From: Clostridiales bacterium
GTDB taxonomy: Bacteria; Bacillota; Clostridia; Saccharofermentanales; Saccharofermentanaceae
Direction of reading: 5' to 3'
Length of the DNA: 64,000 bases
Assembly (NCBI GenBank): GCA_017511005.1
Contig: JAFWLP010000081.1
Span: 1-64,000 of the forward strand
The position numbers were made by a program, and so were the translations under genes. The notes beneath the pieces are model-generated. The model did not search any database. It was not told the DNA's origin and saw only the letters and a list, made by a program, of their open reading frames with translations. Every line of letters begins with the position of its first letter. The stretch's first letter is position 1. Shown piece by piece: positions 44,752 through 54,031 of the stretch.

Positions 44752-46050
44752 CTATTCCTCCTGCCCCGTCATCTTCTTAACGTAATCAAGATACTCGGCA
44801 ACCTTCCGTTCATATCCGATATCGGTCGGCACGTAATAATGCTTTCCGAGTGTCTTATCGGTCATATACTGCTGTTTAGTAATATGTCCCGGGAAATCAT
44901 GCGGATACTTATATCCGACAGAATATCCGAGCTCTTCCATTCCCTTCGCAGGAGCATTCCTGAGATGCATCGGAACAACACCTGTATCGGTATTATTGAC
45001 GTCACGCAAAGCATCCCCGATAGCCATGTATGCTGAATTGGACTTGGGAGACGTTGCGACCGTTATGGCAGCTTCAGCCAAAGGTATCCTTGCCTCAGGC
45101 ATTCCGACAGCCCTTGCGCACTCATATGCGGCAACAGCCACCAGGAGCGCGTTGGGATTGGCCATTCCGACATCCTCAGCTGCGCAGATCATTATCCTCC
45201 TTGCGAGGAACTCGATGTCTTCTCCTGCAGCCAGAGCCCTTGCCAGATAAAGTACAGCGGCATCGGGATCAGAGCCTCTCATGGATTTGATCATGGCACT
45301 GATGTTGTCGTAATGATACTCGCCGTCCTTATCGAAAAGAACGGTCTTAGTCTGTATGCATTCCTTCATTACCTCATCAGTAATGGTGATGGATCCGTCT
45401 GCAGATGGAGGAGTCATGATGACCGCGAGCTCAATGCTGTTCAAAGCGGATCTGGCATCCCCGTTGGATGTCTCGGCGATCTTTTCGAGCGTGCCGTCCG
45501 ACACCTTAACATCCATGGAACCAAAGCCTCTTTCATTATCGGATAAAGCATTCCTCAGGACCTTGACGATATCCCTGGCTTCAAGAGGCTTTAGCTGGCA
45601 TACGGTAGACCTCGATACCAAAGCCTTGTTCACTTCGAAAAAAGGATTCTCGGTGGTTGCTCCGATCAGTATGACTGTCCCGTCTTCCACGAAAGGAAGA
45701 AGGGCGTCCTGCTGCAATTTATTGAACCTGTGTATCTCGTCAATGAAAAGGACCGTCTTGCGTCCTTCGGAAAGCAGCGGATTCTGCGCATCAGCGACGA
45801 TCTTCTTGATATCGGAAACACCTGCCGTTACGGCGTTAAGCTGTTCAAACCTTGATTTGGTGGTATTTGCAATGACTCGCGCCAAAGCTGTCTTGCCGAC
45901 GCCCGGGGGACCAAACAAAATGATCGAAGACAGTCTGTCTGCCTCGATCATTCGTCTTAACATCTTTCCTTTGCCGATGATATGCTCCTGACCCGCATAC
46001 TCATCCAAAGTCAAAGGTGACATTCTGTAAGCGAGCGGTTTATCTTCCAT
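44752..46050 (-). CDS. rarA: Replication-associated recombination protein RarA (MgsA)
   Basis: An AAA+ ATPase of the clamp-loader clade acting at stalled forks. Walker A GPPGVGKTALA (about 45-55), Walker B FIDEIHRFNK, sensor GATTENPFFEVN and the tetramerisation region (RGSDPDAAVLYLARAL) are all clear. 432 residues. The start has no strong ribosome site; glyA ends 33 bp upstream. Confidence 0.95.
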   Translation of the reverse strand: MEDKPLAYRMSPLTLDEYAGQEHIIGKGKMLRRMIEADRLSSIILFGPPGVGKTALARVIANTTKSRFEQLNAVTAGVSDIKKIVADAQNPLLSEGRKTVLFIDEIHRFNKLQQDALLPFVEDGTVILIGATTENPFFEVNKALVSRSTVCQLKPLEARDIVKVLRNALSDNERGFGSMDVKVSDGTLEKIAETSNGDARSALNSIELAVIMTPPSADGSITITDEVMKECIQTKTVLFDKDGEYHYDNISAMIKSMRGSDPDAAVLYLARALAAGEDIEFLARRIMICAAEDVGMANPNALLVAVAAYECARAVGMPEARIPLAEAAITVATSPKSNSAYMAIGDALRDVNNTDTGVVPMHLRNAPAKGMEELGYSVGYKYPHDFPGHITKQQYMTDKTLGKHYYVPTDIGYERKVAEYLDYVKKMTGQEE

Positions 46051-46083
46051 AATATCAGGGCATCAAGCTTAATTGCCTGGAGA

Positions 46084-47325
46084 TCAAACGATATCAGGAT
46101 ATACGGGATACTTATCAGTAAGAGCCTTAACTCTCTTGATAGATTCTTCCTTCTTGTTATCGTAATCGAAGATGCAGTCAGCAATGATGTTTGCAACTTC
46201 AACGAAGTCCTCTTCCTTGAAGCCCCTTGCCGTAGCAGCGGGAGTACCTACACGCACACCGGATGTAACTGTCGGCTTCTCGGGATCGAAAGGAATTGTA
46301 TTCTTGTTTGCAGTGATGTTGACATCATCAAGACGCTCCTGGAGCATGGCACCCGTAACGCCTGTGCCTCTGAGGTCGATGAGCATGAGGTGATTGTCCG
46401 TACCGCCTGAAACGAGGTTAACGCCTCTTGCAAGAAGAGCCTCGCTCATAGCCTTTGCATTCTTAACGATCTGCTCAGCATATGCTCTGAACTCAGGAGA
46501 GAGTGCTTCTTTGAAAGCAACAGCCTTTGCGGCGATGATGTGCATGAGGGGACCGCCCTGCTGTCCGGGGAATACTGCGGAATTGATCTTCTTGGCATAT
46601 TCCTCTTTGCACATGATGATACCGCCGCGGGGTCCTCTCAGTGTCTTGTGAGTTGTTGTTGTAACGAAATCAGCATACGGAACCGGATTAGGGTGAAGTC
46701 CTGCGGCAACGAGACCTGCAATGTGAGCCATGTCAACGAAGAGATAAGCGCCGACTTCGTCAGCGATCTCTCTGAACTTCTTGAAATCGATGATCCTCGG
46801 ATATGCGGAAGCGCCTGCTACGATAACCTTCGGCTTGCACTCAAGAGCCTTAGCGCGGATCGCATCGTAGTCGAGCATCTGTGTCTTCTCGTCTACCTGG
46901 TAGAACTCGGAGTGATATGTTCTGCCTGAAACGTTGATCTTCATACCATGTGTCAAGTGACCGCCATGTGAGAGGTCAAGGCCGAGGATCGTATCACCGG
47001 GCTCAAGAATGGCAAAGTAGACTGCCGTATTAGCCTGTGCACCGGAATGGGGCTGTACGTTAACATGCTCTGCACCGAAAAGCTGCTTTGCCCTGTCGAT
47101 AGCAAGCTGTTCAACGATATCCACATACTCGCAGCCGCCGTAATAACGCTTTCCCGGGTAACCCTCAGCATACTTGTTTGTGAGCGGTGAACCGGCAGCT
47201 TCAAGAACTGCCTCGGAAACCATGTTCTCGGATGCGATAAGCTCGATCTTGTTCCTCTGACGTCCGATCTCCTGCATTATTGCGGAATAGACTTCAGAAT
47301 CCTCGGCTTTGATGTGGTCGTACAT
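46084..47325 (-). CDS. glyA: Serine hydroxymethyltransferase
   Basis: GlyA interconverts serine and glycine, charging tetrahydrofolate with one-carbon units used by thymidylate synthase. PLP lysine in [15 protein letters not shown] (about 225); [11 protein letters not shown] and [12 protein letters not shown] are also conserved. I take ATG 47325 with AGGAGG upstream (413 residues), rejecting a longer frame that reads through the leader and promoter. Confidence 0.96.
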   Translation of the reverse strand: MYDHIKAEDSEVYSAIMQEIGRQRNKIELIASENMVSEAVLEAAGSPLTNKYAEGYPGKRYYGGCEYVDIVEQLAIDRAKQLFGAEHVNVQPHSGAQANTAVYFAILEPGDTILGLDLSHGGHLTHGMKINVSGRTYHSEFYQVDEKTQMLDYDAIRAKALECKPKVIVAGASAYPRIIDFKKFREIADEVGAYLFVDMAHIAGLVAAGLHPNPVPYADFVTTTTHKTLRGPRGGIIMCKEEYAKKINSAVFPGQQGGPLMHIIAAKAVAFKEALSPEFRAYAEQIVKNAKAMSEALLARGVNLVSGGTDNHLMLIDLRGTGVTGAMLQERLDDVNITANKNTIPFDPEKPTVTSGVRVGTPAATARGFKEEDFVEVANIIADCIFDYDNKKEESIKRVKALTDKYPVYPDIV

Positions 47326-47363
47326 ATATGTAAATCCTCCTGGGGTTGTAATCAACGCGTAAT

Positions 47364-47392
47364 ATTTTAGTATAAGGACACTTTTCAATCAA
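47364..47392 (-). promoter_or_regulatory. Probable promoter of glyA
   Basis: TTGATT (47387-47392), 17 bp, TAAAAT (47364-47369) on the minus strand, giving a leader of about 32 nt. Confidence 0.55.
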
Positions 47393-47477
47393 GCAAAAAA
47401 ACATTAAGAAAGAGCGTGCTTTAGTGTGTAATCTGACACTTAATGCAGTTTGTCCCGTCAATTAAATTTGACAGACT

Positions 47478-48506
47478 TCAGATCTTGTAGATCTCGTCAG
47501 CGGACGGGGCAGGCATTGGCCTTGCAATTCCGTCAAGACCGATGGTTTTCGCACCTTCGGAAGGATCGGTGAATTCTCCGATCACGGTCGCCCTTATCCC
47601 CTGAGCTTCCAGAGCCCCGATTACTCTCTCAGGTTCCGAAGATGCGATCATAAGCGCACCCGAGGAGATAAGTCTGTACGGATCAAGTCCCAGTGCATCA
47701 CAGATTGCTTTTGAGCAATCTGTAAAAGGCACGAGGCGCTGATCCAGAGCAACTCCCGTCTTCGAGAAATCAGCCATCTCAAACGCGGCGCCCTCTACAC
47801 CGCCCTCGGTTACGTCATGCATGAGATTTACGCATGATCTCGGGAACCCGTCATCCCGAAGAGCACCGGAAGCTGAAGCCAAAGGACCGAGTATTGTGCC
47901 TTCCCTGACCACTGATATCAGTTCACTGTACGTCCTTGCCTCAGCGATATACTCCGGCGGCACTTTGCCTTCAAGTTTATCCGCATGTTCATTGGCAGCT
48001 ATGAAGCTTCCCTCTATGGCACCTGTCTTGGTAATGATCAGCTTGTCACCGGGCAGAGCATGTCCCAACGGAACGGGACTCCCCTTCTCTACAACGCCGA
48101 AAGCAGTGGAAATGACGACAAAACGGTTGACACAGTCGGACACCTCCGTATGACCACCGACAATGTCCACTCCGAGTTTTCCGGCCTCTCTGCTTGCCTG
48201 GTCGACGATCGAACTGATCTCATCCTCGGAAGCATCCGGCGGAGCGATTATGACGATAAGGATTCCCGTAGGGGCAACTCCGCACGCCGCTATGTCGTTG
48301 CATGACACGTGGATCGCAAGTGTTCCGGACTCGCTTCCTCCTGCCGTTATGGGATCCGATGAAGTTACAAGAAGGTTCTCGCCGGTCCTGAGCCATGCGC
48401 AGTCAGCGCCTATTCCGGCACCCGACAGAGTTTTGCTCGAGAGCTTCGGAAGTCTTGACAGGACAAGAGATTCCAGCTGCTCGTCTGTAAGTTTTCCTAT
48501 CCTCAA
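47478..48506 (-). CDS. AIR synthase-related protein (HypE-like)
   Basis: An ATP-binding PurM/HypE-superfamily protein of about 342 residues with GADCAWLRTGENLLVTSSDPI, the metal/ATP loop CNDIAACGVAPTG and the C-terminal AIRS domain (HDVTEGGVEGAAFE). Neither the C-terminal cysteine of HypE nor the catalytic Cys/Sec motif of SelD is seen, so the reaction is unknown. It is next to thiI and a cysteine desulfurase, suggesting a role in sulfur transfer or tRNA modification. TTG 48506 is preferred (GGGAGG 5 nt upstream; the family usually starts MKIGKL-like); ATG 48521 would add five residues. Confidence 0.8.
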   Translation of the reverse strand: MRIGKLTDEQLESLVLSRLPKLSSKTLSGAGIGADCAWLRTGENLLVTSSDPITAGGSESGTLAIHVSCNDIAACGVAPTGILIVIIAPPDASEDEISSIVDQASREAGKLGVDIVGGHTEVSDCVNRFVVISTAFGVVEKGSPVPLGHALPGDKLIITKTGAIEGSFIAANEHADKLEGKVPPEYIAEARTYSELISVVREGTILGPLASASGALRDDGFPRSCVNLMHDVTEGGVEGAAFEMADFSKTGVALDQRLVPFTDCSKAICDALGLDPYRLISSGALMIASSEPERVIGALEAQGIRATVIGEFTDPSEGAKTIGLDGIARPMPAPSADEIYKI

Positions 48507-48563
48507 AAACGCCTCCCGCATTCAGGCCTGCAAAGCCTCTTTATCATACGCAAAATCAAAAGA

Positions 48564-49766
48564 TCAGAATGGATCGATAACAATATCTTCCGTACCAAGA
48601 ACGCCTGCCTCAACAAGAGTCTCGATGTCCAGATCTTTCTCTGCTTCGATTATATCCTCTGGATGCGGGTGTGTCTTTGGATGTTTTGCAACAAAAACCG
48701 TGCAGCAATCCTCGTAAGGAAGTATGGATGTATCAAAAGCTCCGATCCTGCGGGAAATATCACATGTCGCCTGCTTATCCAATCCGATAAGAGGTCTCAT
48801 GACAGGCATCTTTACCACTTCATTGGTGGCCGCGATAGCTTCCATCGTCTGAGAAGCGACCTGGCCGAGGCTCTCACCCGTGATAAGACACTTGCAGTCA
48901 TACTTTTGCGCAAGTCTCTCCGCTATCTGGAGCATGACGCGGCGCATGGTTACCGTGAGCATGTCCTGCGGTGAGTGCTTGTATAGATCCAGCTGGATCT
49001 GCGTAAAATTGACGATATGGAGCGTCATGCGTCCGGAATACCCTGAAACGATCTTTGCCAGGTCTATTACCTTTTGTTTAGCAAGGTCGCTCGTATATGG
49101 ATATGAGTGAAAATACACCGCATCGAGTGGCATTCCGCGTGATGCCATCATGAATCCGGCCACCGGGCTGTCGATGCCGCCGGATAACAGCAGCATTCCC
49201 TTGGCACACGAACCGACAGGAAGGCCTCTGTGTGCCATCATCTTGCCGGAATAAACATAATTGGATTCGCGGATCTCAACGTTCAGGATAAAATCCGGGT
49301 TCTTGACCTTAACCTTCAGATTGGGGAAAGTATCGAGGATATAACCTCCGAGCTCGTCACAGATCTCGGGAGAAGTCATCGGGAAAGTCTTGTTTCCGCG
49401 CTTGCTCTCTACCTTAAACGTAACATAGCCGGGATTATTCTCAAGGAGTTCTCTGACACAGATAACTGCATTCTCCTTTATAGATTCGAAGTCACCTTCG
49501 AACTTCCTCGCAAGGCTTACTGATACGATGCCGAAAACCTGGCATACGGCCTTCATGATGTCCTCGGCTTCCGCCATGCCAGCAAAATTCGGATTGTCCT
49601 CATCCTTAGGTTCTATCCATATGCGGCTCTGGCTCTGATATATCTTCAGATTGCCGAATTTCCTGAGTCTGTATTTGAGATTGCTCTTAAGCTGTATCTC
49701 AAAAGATCCCCTGTTAAGTCCTTTGAGGGTTACTTCACCCATCCTCGCAAGAAGGACATTTGCCAT
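48564..49766 (-). CDS. thiI: tRNA 4-thiouridine synthase ThiI
   Basis: ThiI adenylates U8 of tRNA and inserts sulfur. The N-terminal ferredoxin-like and THUMP domains (about 1-165) are followed by the PP-loop LLLSGGIDSPVAGFMM (about 184-199) and the GESLGQVASQTMEA motif. At 400 residues it lacks the C-terminal rhodanese domain of E. coli ThiI, as in Bacillus, where a dedicated cysteine desulfurase supplies the sulfur; such a gene lies directly upstream (11 bp). Confidence 0.95.
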   Translation of the reverse strand: MANVLLARMGEVTLKGLNRGSFEIQLKSNLKYRLRKFGNLKIYQSQSRIWIEPKDEDNPNFAGMAEAEDIMKAVCQVFGIVSVSLARKFEGDFESIKENAVICVRELLENNPGYVTFKVESKRGNKTFPMTSPEICDELGGYILDTFPNLKVKVKNPDFILNVEIRESNYVYSGKMMAHRGLPVGSCAKGMLLLSGGIDSPVAGFMMASRGMPLDAVYFHSYPYTSDLAKQKVIDLAKIVSGYSGRMTLHIVNFTQIQLDLYKHSPQDMLTVTMRRVMLQIAERLAQKYDCKCLITGESLGQVASQTMEAIAATNEVVKMPVMRPLIGLDKQATCDISRRIGAFDTSILPYEDCCTVFVAKHPKTHPHPEDIIEAEKDLDIETLVEAGVLGTEDIVIDPF

Positions 49767-49777
49767 TTTCTATCTCC

Positions 49778-50917
49778 TCACTTCACCAGAAATTGTTCGT
49801 AGATCTCATCAACGTGCCTGATGAACTCTTCCGCCTCATCCATCGTATTATACCTTGAGAAACTCAGCCTGACAGCATTTGCGGCGGTCTTCCTGTCAAC
49901 TCCCATCTCAAGGAGAACGTAAGACACTTTCTTCTGTTTTGCCGAGCAGGCGGAGACCGTCGACACATAAATATCGTATATCTCAAGGCAATGAAGCATC
50001 GTTTCCGATTCGAATCCGTCAAATGACACATTAAGCACATAAGGCAGGGCATCTTCGGGAGACAGTATTTTCGCGCCACGCGCAGACAGCTCCCTGCGCA
50101 GATATGAATTGATCTCTGATGCCTTTACGCGGGCCCCGTCAATGCCTTCTGACACTTCTTTGAGCGCTGCCAGAAAAGCTCCTGCCAGAACTGCGCTCTG
50201 CGTTCCCGAACGCATGCCGTCCTGCTGTCCTCCGCCGAGGATCAGCGGATCGATCCTGACGCCTTTACGCACATATAAAACACCGTTTCCTTTTACCGAA
50301 TGTATCTTGTGGCCGGAGAATGAGCACATATCCGCGCCCATTGCAGTAAGATTTACCGGCATCTTGCCCAGCGCCTGGACACAGTCAAGATAGATAACGG
50401 TTGACGGAGATATTGATCTGATTGTTTTCGCAATACTCTCAAAAGGCAGTACGGAGCCTGTCTCGTTATTAACCAGCGTAAAACACGCAAGAGCAACATC
50501 ACCTTTATTCAGTTCTTCTTCAAGGCTTTCAAGTAAAGGCTTGCCGTCGATACCGACCTTGACATATCTGATCTCGTATCCGAGTTTTGCCAGATATTCC
50601 AGGCATTCCAGCGTAGCCTTATGCTCGGTCCTCGTGGAGATAACAGCATTACCCGCTCTCTTGTTGCGGCTCATGTATCCTTTGATTGCAGTATTGGCGC
50701 TCTCGGTGGCGCATGATGTAAAGAAGATCTCATCAGGCCTTGCACCCAGGAGTTCAGCTGTCTCTTTCCTTATGCCTTCATACAGCTCGATCGCTTTATT
50801 GCCGAGCTTGTGAAGAGCCCCAGGATTGGCGGATACAGGATCCTCCGAGAGTTCCATAAGCTTTGCCCTTACGCTGTCCGAGACAAAGGTTGTTGCGCTG
50901 TTATCAAAATAGATCAT
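49778..50917 (-). CDS. Cysteine desulfurase, NifS/NifZ-type
   Basis: A PLP enzyme of 379 residues that moves sulfur from cysteine to a carrier. It shows YFDNSATTFV, the histidine in RTEHKATLE, the PLP lysine in SFSGHKIHSVKG (about 205) and the persulfide cysteine in TVSACSAKQK. It directly precedes thiI, matching the nifZ-thiI pair of Bacillus, so its main acceptor is probably ThiI for s4U8. The promoter is recognisable. Confidence 0.92.
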   Translation of the reverse strand: MIYFDNSATTFVSDSVRAKLMELSEDPVSANPGALHKLGNKAIELYEGIRKETAELLGARPDEIFFTSCATESANTAIKGYMSRNKRAGNAVISTRTEHKATLECLEYLAKLGYEIRYVKVGIDGKPLLESLEEELNKGDVALACFTLVNNETGSVLPFESIAKTIRSISPSTVIYLDCVQALGKMPVNLTAMGADMCSFSGHKIHSVKGNGVLYVRKGVRIDPLILGGGQQDGMRSGTQSAVLAGAFLAALKEVSEGIDGARVKASEINSYLRRELSARGAKILSPEDALPYVLNVSFDGFESETMLHCLEIYDIYVSTVSACSAKQKKVSYVLLEMGVDRKTAANAVRLSFSRYNTMDEAEEFIRHVDEIYEQFLVK

Positions 50918-50948
50918 GAAATCAATCTCCCGACAAAATAACGCAAAT

Positions 50949-50976
50949 ATTATATATTAGCGGAATTTTAACGCAA
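50949..50976 (-). promoter_or_regulatory. Promoter of the desulfurase-thiI operon
   Basis: TTGCGT (50971-50976), 16 bp, TATAAT (50949-50954) on the minus strand. Confidence 0.6.
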
Positions 50977-50996
50977 CAGGATTTTATCGGTAACCG

Positions 50997-52091
50997 TCAC
51001 AGCCTTGAAGTGGTCGCGTTCAGGTTCCTGACCTTCTTGATCTCGGCCTTGTTGTCGTACATCAGCTGGTCCGAGACTCTTATCGCGTCCTGGATGCTTT
51101 TCGCCCTTGCGGTCATCTCATAACCGAATGCGCACACATATTCCGTTTTGCCCATCGCATCACGCATCGCTTTAATGTCATTGCAGATGACTATCTCGCT
51201 GGTCCTGATATAGAAGATCATGAATTCATCGCCGCCAACACGGTAGACGGTGGCATTGTTTCCGCAGTTGCTCCTTATGATCTTCGCGACTGTCTTCAAT
51301 GCGTCATCCCCGGCCTGGTGACCGAAATTATCGTTAAGATATTTGAGGTCATTCATATCGATGGATACAACACCGGTAATATATTTCGAATTCATGTCGA
51401 TATCCTGGTAATAACTCTGACGGTTATAGAGATTTGTCAGCGGATCCTTCTTAGCCATATGGATATAGAGATAAGTAAAATACAGGAGCATGCCAGACGT
51501 GAACAGCGTACTGTAATCCTTGTCTATCCCGAGCAGCATAAAGCCTATGGCACCGGCCAGCGGACAAATCGATATATAGAAGGCTATGGTGCGGTCTATC
51601 CTTGAAGAAAACCTGAGATAAATAAGATTATGCACGAGGAACACGATCACATAGAATATAAAGAGAACGTATGGCAGCTTCGGTACCAGGCCTCCCGCAT
51701 AGTTATTTGACAAATGATAATAGAAAACGATATGAGTCCATTGGGAAGTATAGAACAGCGGAACACAGACCATCTCGGGTATCAGGATTAAAACGAACCG
51801 CTTTCTGCTCATATTCGTCGATATGATCAGCATCATTACGATGATTATTGCGGGATATATTGAATACAATGTTGCCGTAAGAAGAGGGCGCAAAATACTG
51901 TATGAAGGAAATGTCTGGGTCCAGCGTTCGGCTACATAACAGAACAGTTCCACAAAGAGCATAAGGACCGCGATAAACGTCCTGCGCTTCATTTTCGCAG
52001 ATATATGGGCGCCGACGAGCAAAAGGATCACAAGACCCCCAAGCTCGTAGATCATGACAAAATTATCACCTAAGAATTTATCTACTGTCAC
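50997..52091 (-). CDS. Membrane GGDEF-domain diguanylate cyclase
   Basis: A 364-residue protein. Six to seven membrane helices fill residues 10-210, with no recognisable sensor domain. The GGDEF domain (about 215-350) keeps the active motif RVGGDEFMIF and the upstream SIDMNDLKYLNDNFGHQAGDDAL, so cyclic-di-GMP synthesis is likely. No EAL domain and no obvious RxxD inhibitory site. The start is GTG 52091 with AGGGG about 10 nt upstream. Confidence 0.87.
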   Translation of the reverse strand: MTVDKFLGDNFVMIYELGGLVILLLVGAHISAKMKRRTFIAVLMLFVELFCYVAERWTQTFPSYSILRPLLTATLYSIYPAIIIVMMLIISTNMSRKRFVLILIPEMVCVPLFYTSQWTHIVFYYHLSNNYAGGLVPKLPYVLFIFYVIVFLVHNLIYLRFSSRIDRTIAFYISICPLAGAIGFMLLGIDKDYSTLFTSGMLLYFTYLYIHMAKKDPLTNLYNRQSYYQDIDMNSKYITGVVSIDMNDLKYLNDNFGHQAGDDALKTVAKIIRSNCGNNATVYRVGGDEFMIFYIRTSEIVICNDIKAMRDAMGKTEYVCAFGYEMTARAKSIQDAIRVSDQLMYDNKAEIKKVRNLNATTSRL

Positions 52092-52124
52092 GGTCAGCTT
52101 ACCCCTGAGTTCGGAATTACAATA

Positions 52125-52133
52125 ATTATATCA
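52125..52133 (-). promoter_or_regulatory. Extended -10 promoter of the GGDEF gene
   Basis: TGATATAAT on the minus strand is an extended -10 (TGnTATAAT) with no good -35 box. The same nonamer precedes the GH51 gene. Confidence 0.5.
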
Positions 52134-52157
52134 GACAGGATATAAGACGGGCAGACT

Positions 52158-52403
52158 TCACCATTTCCGGTACGGGCATTTCCCCTTCTTCATTGCAGCC
52201 CTTATCTCGACATAACAGCCGCAGGCAAGGCAGGTTCCCTGGTTGATCTTTTCGCACTCTTTGCAGAAGACGAGCCTTTCAGACAGTACCTCATCAGAAA
52301 CAAGCTCTTCCGGCGGAAGAGCTTTGATTCCTTCTACGATTATCTTGTCGTACTGTTCCTTGCTGAAATCACGCAGCAGACAGCGCGTGCAGATCTTTGG
52401 CAT
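52158..52403 (-). CDS. Small cysteine-rich protein (DUF6171-like)
   Basis: An 81-residue protein with CTRC, CKEC, CLACGC and a final CPYRKW, probably one or two zinc knuckles. The family is of unknown function; I recall it as DUF6171 but cannot confirm. It starts one base after the GH51 stop, so it is cotranscribed with it. Confidence 0.7.
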   Translation of the reverse strand: MPKICTRCLLRDFSKEQYDKIIVEGIKALPPEELVSDEVLSERLVFCKECEKINQGTCLACGCYVEIRAAMKKGKCPYRKW

Positions 52404-52404
52404 C

Positions 52405-53916
52405 TCAGATCACTGCTTCGATGTGCATTACGCTTGATGCGGGGATCTTGAAGCTGATCCTGTCGCCTTCGAAGCTGATGTTATCGAAAGTCTTCTCGCT
52501 TACGACATCAGGTTCATCGAACGTATTGTGATCATCCATCCTGCCGCCGACGACCGAAGCCTTTACGGACTTGATCTGAACCCCCATGAGAGTGCTGCTT
52601 ACATCGTAAGCGTCAGTACACGAGAGGTTAGCGAGTGTTATATGTATCTTTCCGTCCTTGTCCTTCGAGACTGACTCATGGAGATTCGGTACCATGTACT
52701 GATCCTCAAGGCCGATCTGTTCAGCATTGACGGAGCTCTCCAGAAGTTCACCGTCCTGGTGGCAGCTGTACATCTTGAAAACGAAATAAGTAGGTGTCTT
52801 GATCATCCTGTCACCCTCGGTGAGGATAACAGCCTGGAGCACGTTAACGAGCTGAGCGATGTTTGCCATCTTGACTCTCTTGCAGTGCTTGTTGAAGATG
52901 TTGAGATTGATCGCTGCTATAAGAGCATCCCTTATTGTGTTCTGCTGATAGAGGAAGCCCGGATTGGTCCCTTCCTCTACGTCATACCATGTACCCCATT
53001 CGTCAACCATAAGACCGATCCTGCATTCGGGATCATACCTGTCCATGATCGCGGAGTGCTTCTCGATGAATTCCTCCATTGCAAATGTCTTGGCAAGAGT
53101 CATGTACCACTCTTTGTCATTGAAGCCCGTGGCACTGCCCTTGTGATCCCAGTCATAAGGAAGCGTGTAGTAATGGAGCGTGAGGCCGTCCATGTATCCG
53201 AAGTTCTGCGGGAACGAACCCTGCTGCCTGAAGCACTCCCGGAGAAGTGTCTCTGTCCAGTTATAGTCCTTGTCAGTGGGGCCTACCGCAAGTTTCTTGA
53301 TCTTCTTGTTCTGATCGTAGTTCTTGACGAAAGTCTGATACTGCTTGTAGAGATTGGCATAGTACTCCGGCACCATGTTGCCGCCGCATCCCCATGTCTC
53401 GTTGCCGACTGCGAAATAATCGACCGTCCAGGGCTTCTCCCTGCCGTTGGCTCTTCTGAGATCAGCCATCGGGGAAACTCCGTCAAAAGTCATATACTCG
53501 ACCCATTCGCTCATCTCCCTGACGGTGCCGCTTCCTACATTGCCGTTGATGTAGGTCTTGCATCCGAGCTGTTCGGCGAGTTCCATGAATTCATGGGTAC
53601 CGAAGCTGTTATCCTCGGTAACTCCGCCCCAGTTGGTATTGATCATCTTCTTGCGGGATTCCTTGGGACCGATACCGTCCTTCCAGTGATATTCGTCAGC
53701 AAAGCACCCGCCCGGCCAGCGAAGGACAGGTATCTTCATCTCCTTAAGGGCTTCGACAACATCATTACGCATGCCCCTGGTATTGGGAATATCGGAATTC
53801 TCACCGACATAAATGCCTTCATATATGCATCTTCCGAGATGTTCGGAAAAATGGCCCTGGATCTCAGGATTGATGTGACCTGCTTCTTTGCCGGTATTGA
53901 TGAACAGATTGTACAT
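52405..53916 (-). CDS. Alpha-L-arabinofuranosidase, GH51
   Basis: Releases arabinose from arabinoxylan or arabinan oligosaccharides. 503 residues with no signal peptide, hence cytoplasmic. The acid/base glutamate is in GNETWG (E173), the nucleophile in VDEWGTW (E306), and the C-terminal beta domain is present. I take ATG 53916 (GAGG 6 nt upstream) over a longer upstream frame. The promoter has an extended -10 followed by a perfect palindrome, suggesting local repression. No arabinose transporter or catabolic genes adjoin it. Confidence 0.95.
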   Translation of the reverse strand: MYNLFINTGKEAGHINPEIQGHFSEHLGRCIYEGIYVGENSDIPNTRGMRNDVVEALKEMKIPVLRWPGGCFADEYHWKDGIGPKESRKKMINTNWGGVTEDNSFGTHEFMELAEQLGCKTYINGNVGSGTVREMSEWVEYMTFDGVSPMADLRRANGREKPWTVDYFAVGNETWGCGGNMVPEYYANLYKQYQTFVKNYDQNKKIKKLAVGPTDKDYNWTETLLRECFRQQGSFPQNFGYMDGLTLHYYTLPYDWDHKGSATGFNDKEWYMTLAKTFAMEEFIEKHSAIMDRYDPECRIGLMVDEWGTWYDVEEGTNPGFLYQQNTIRDALIAAINLNIFNKHCKRVKMANIAQLVNVLQAVILTEGDRMIKTPTYFVFKMYSCHQDGELLESSVNAEQIGLEDQYMVPNLHESVSKDKDGKIHITLANLSCTDAYDVSSTLMGVQIKSVKASVVGGRMDDHNTFDEPDVVSEKTFDNISFEGDRISFKIPASSVMHIEAVI

Positions 53917-53946
53917 AGCTGACCTCACTTGAAAGAATTCGTGATG

Positions 53947-53982
53947 GAACCGTACGGTTCTCAAAAAAAAATAATTATATCA
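53947..53982 (-). promoter_or_regulatory. GH51 promoter and palindromic operator
   Basis: On the minus strand the extended -10 TGATATAAT (53974-53982) is followed by the perfect 14-bp palindrome GAACCGTACGGTTC (53947-53960), starting about 7 nt after the expected transcript start. Size and place suit a dimeric LacI- or GntR-type repressor site. Confidence 0.6.
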
Positions 53983-54031
53983 GAGAAAAGCCCGGCCAAT
54001 ATATATGAATGACCGTACTTCTGAAACCGGA

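Noticed and set aside
47393-47477. Terminator between the AIR-synthase-like gene and glyA
   Set aside because: Only a weak AGTGT/ACACT stem is seen, and the nearest T run lies about 30 nt further on.
52678-53922. A 414-codon open frame on the plus strand opposite GH51
   Set aside because: It is the antisense shadow of a clearly identified glycoside hydrolase; no ribosome site and no recognisable domain.
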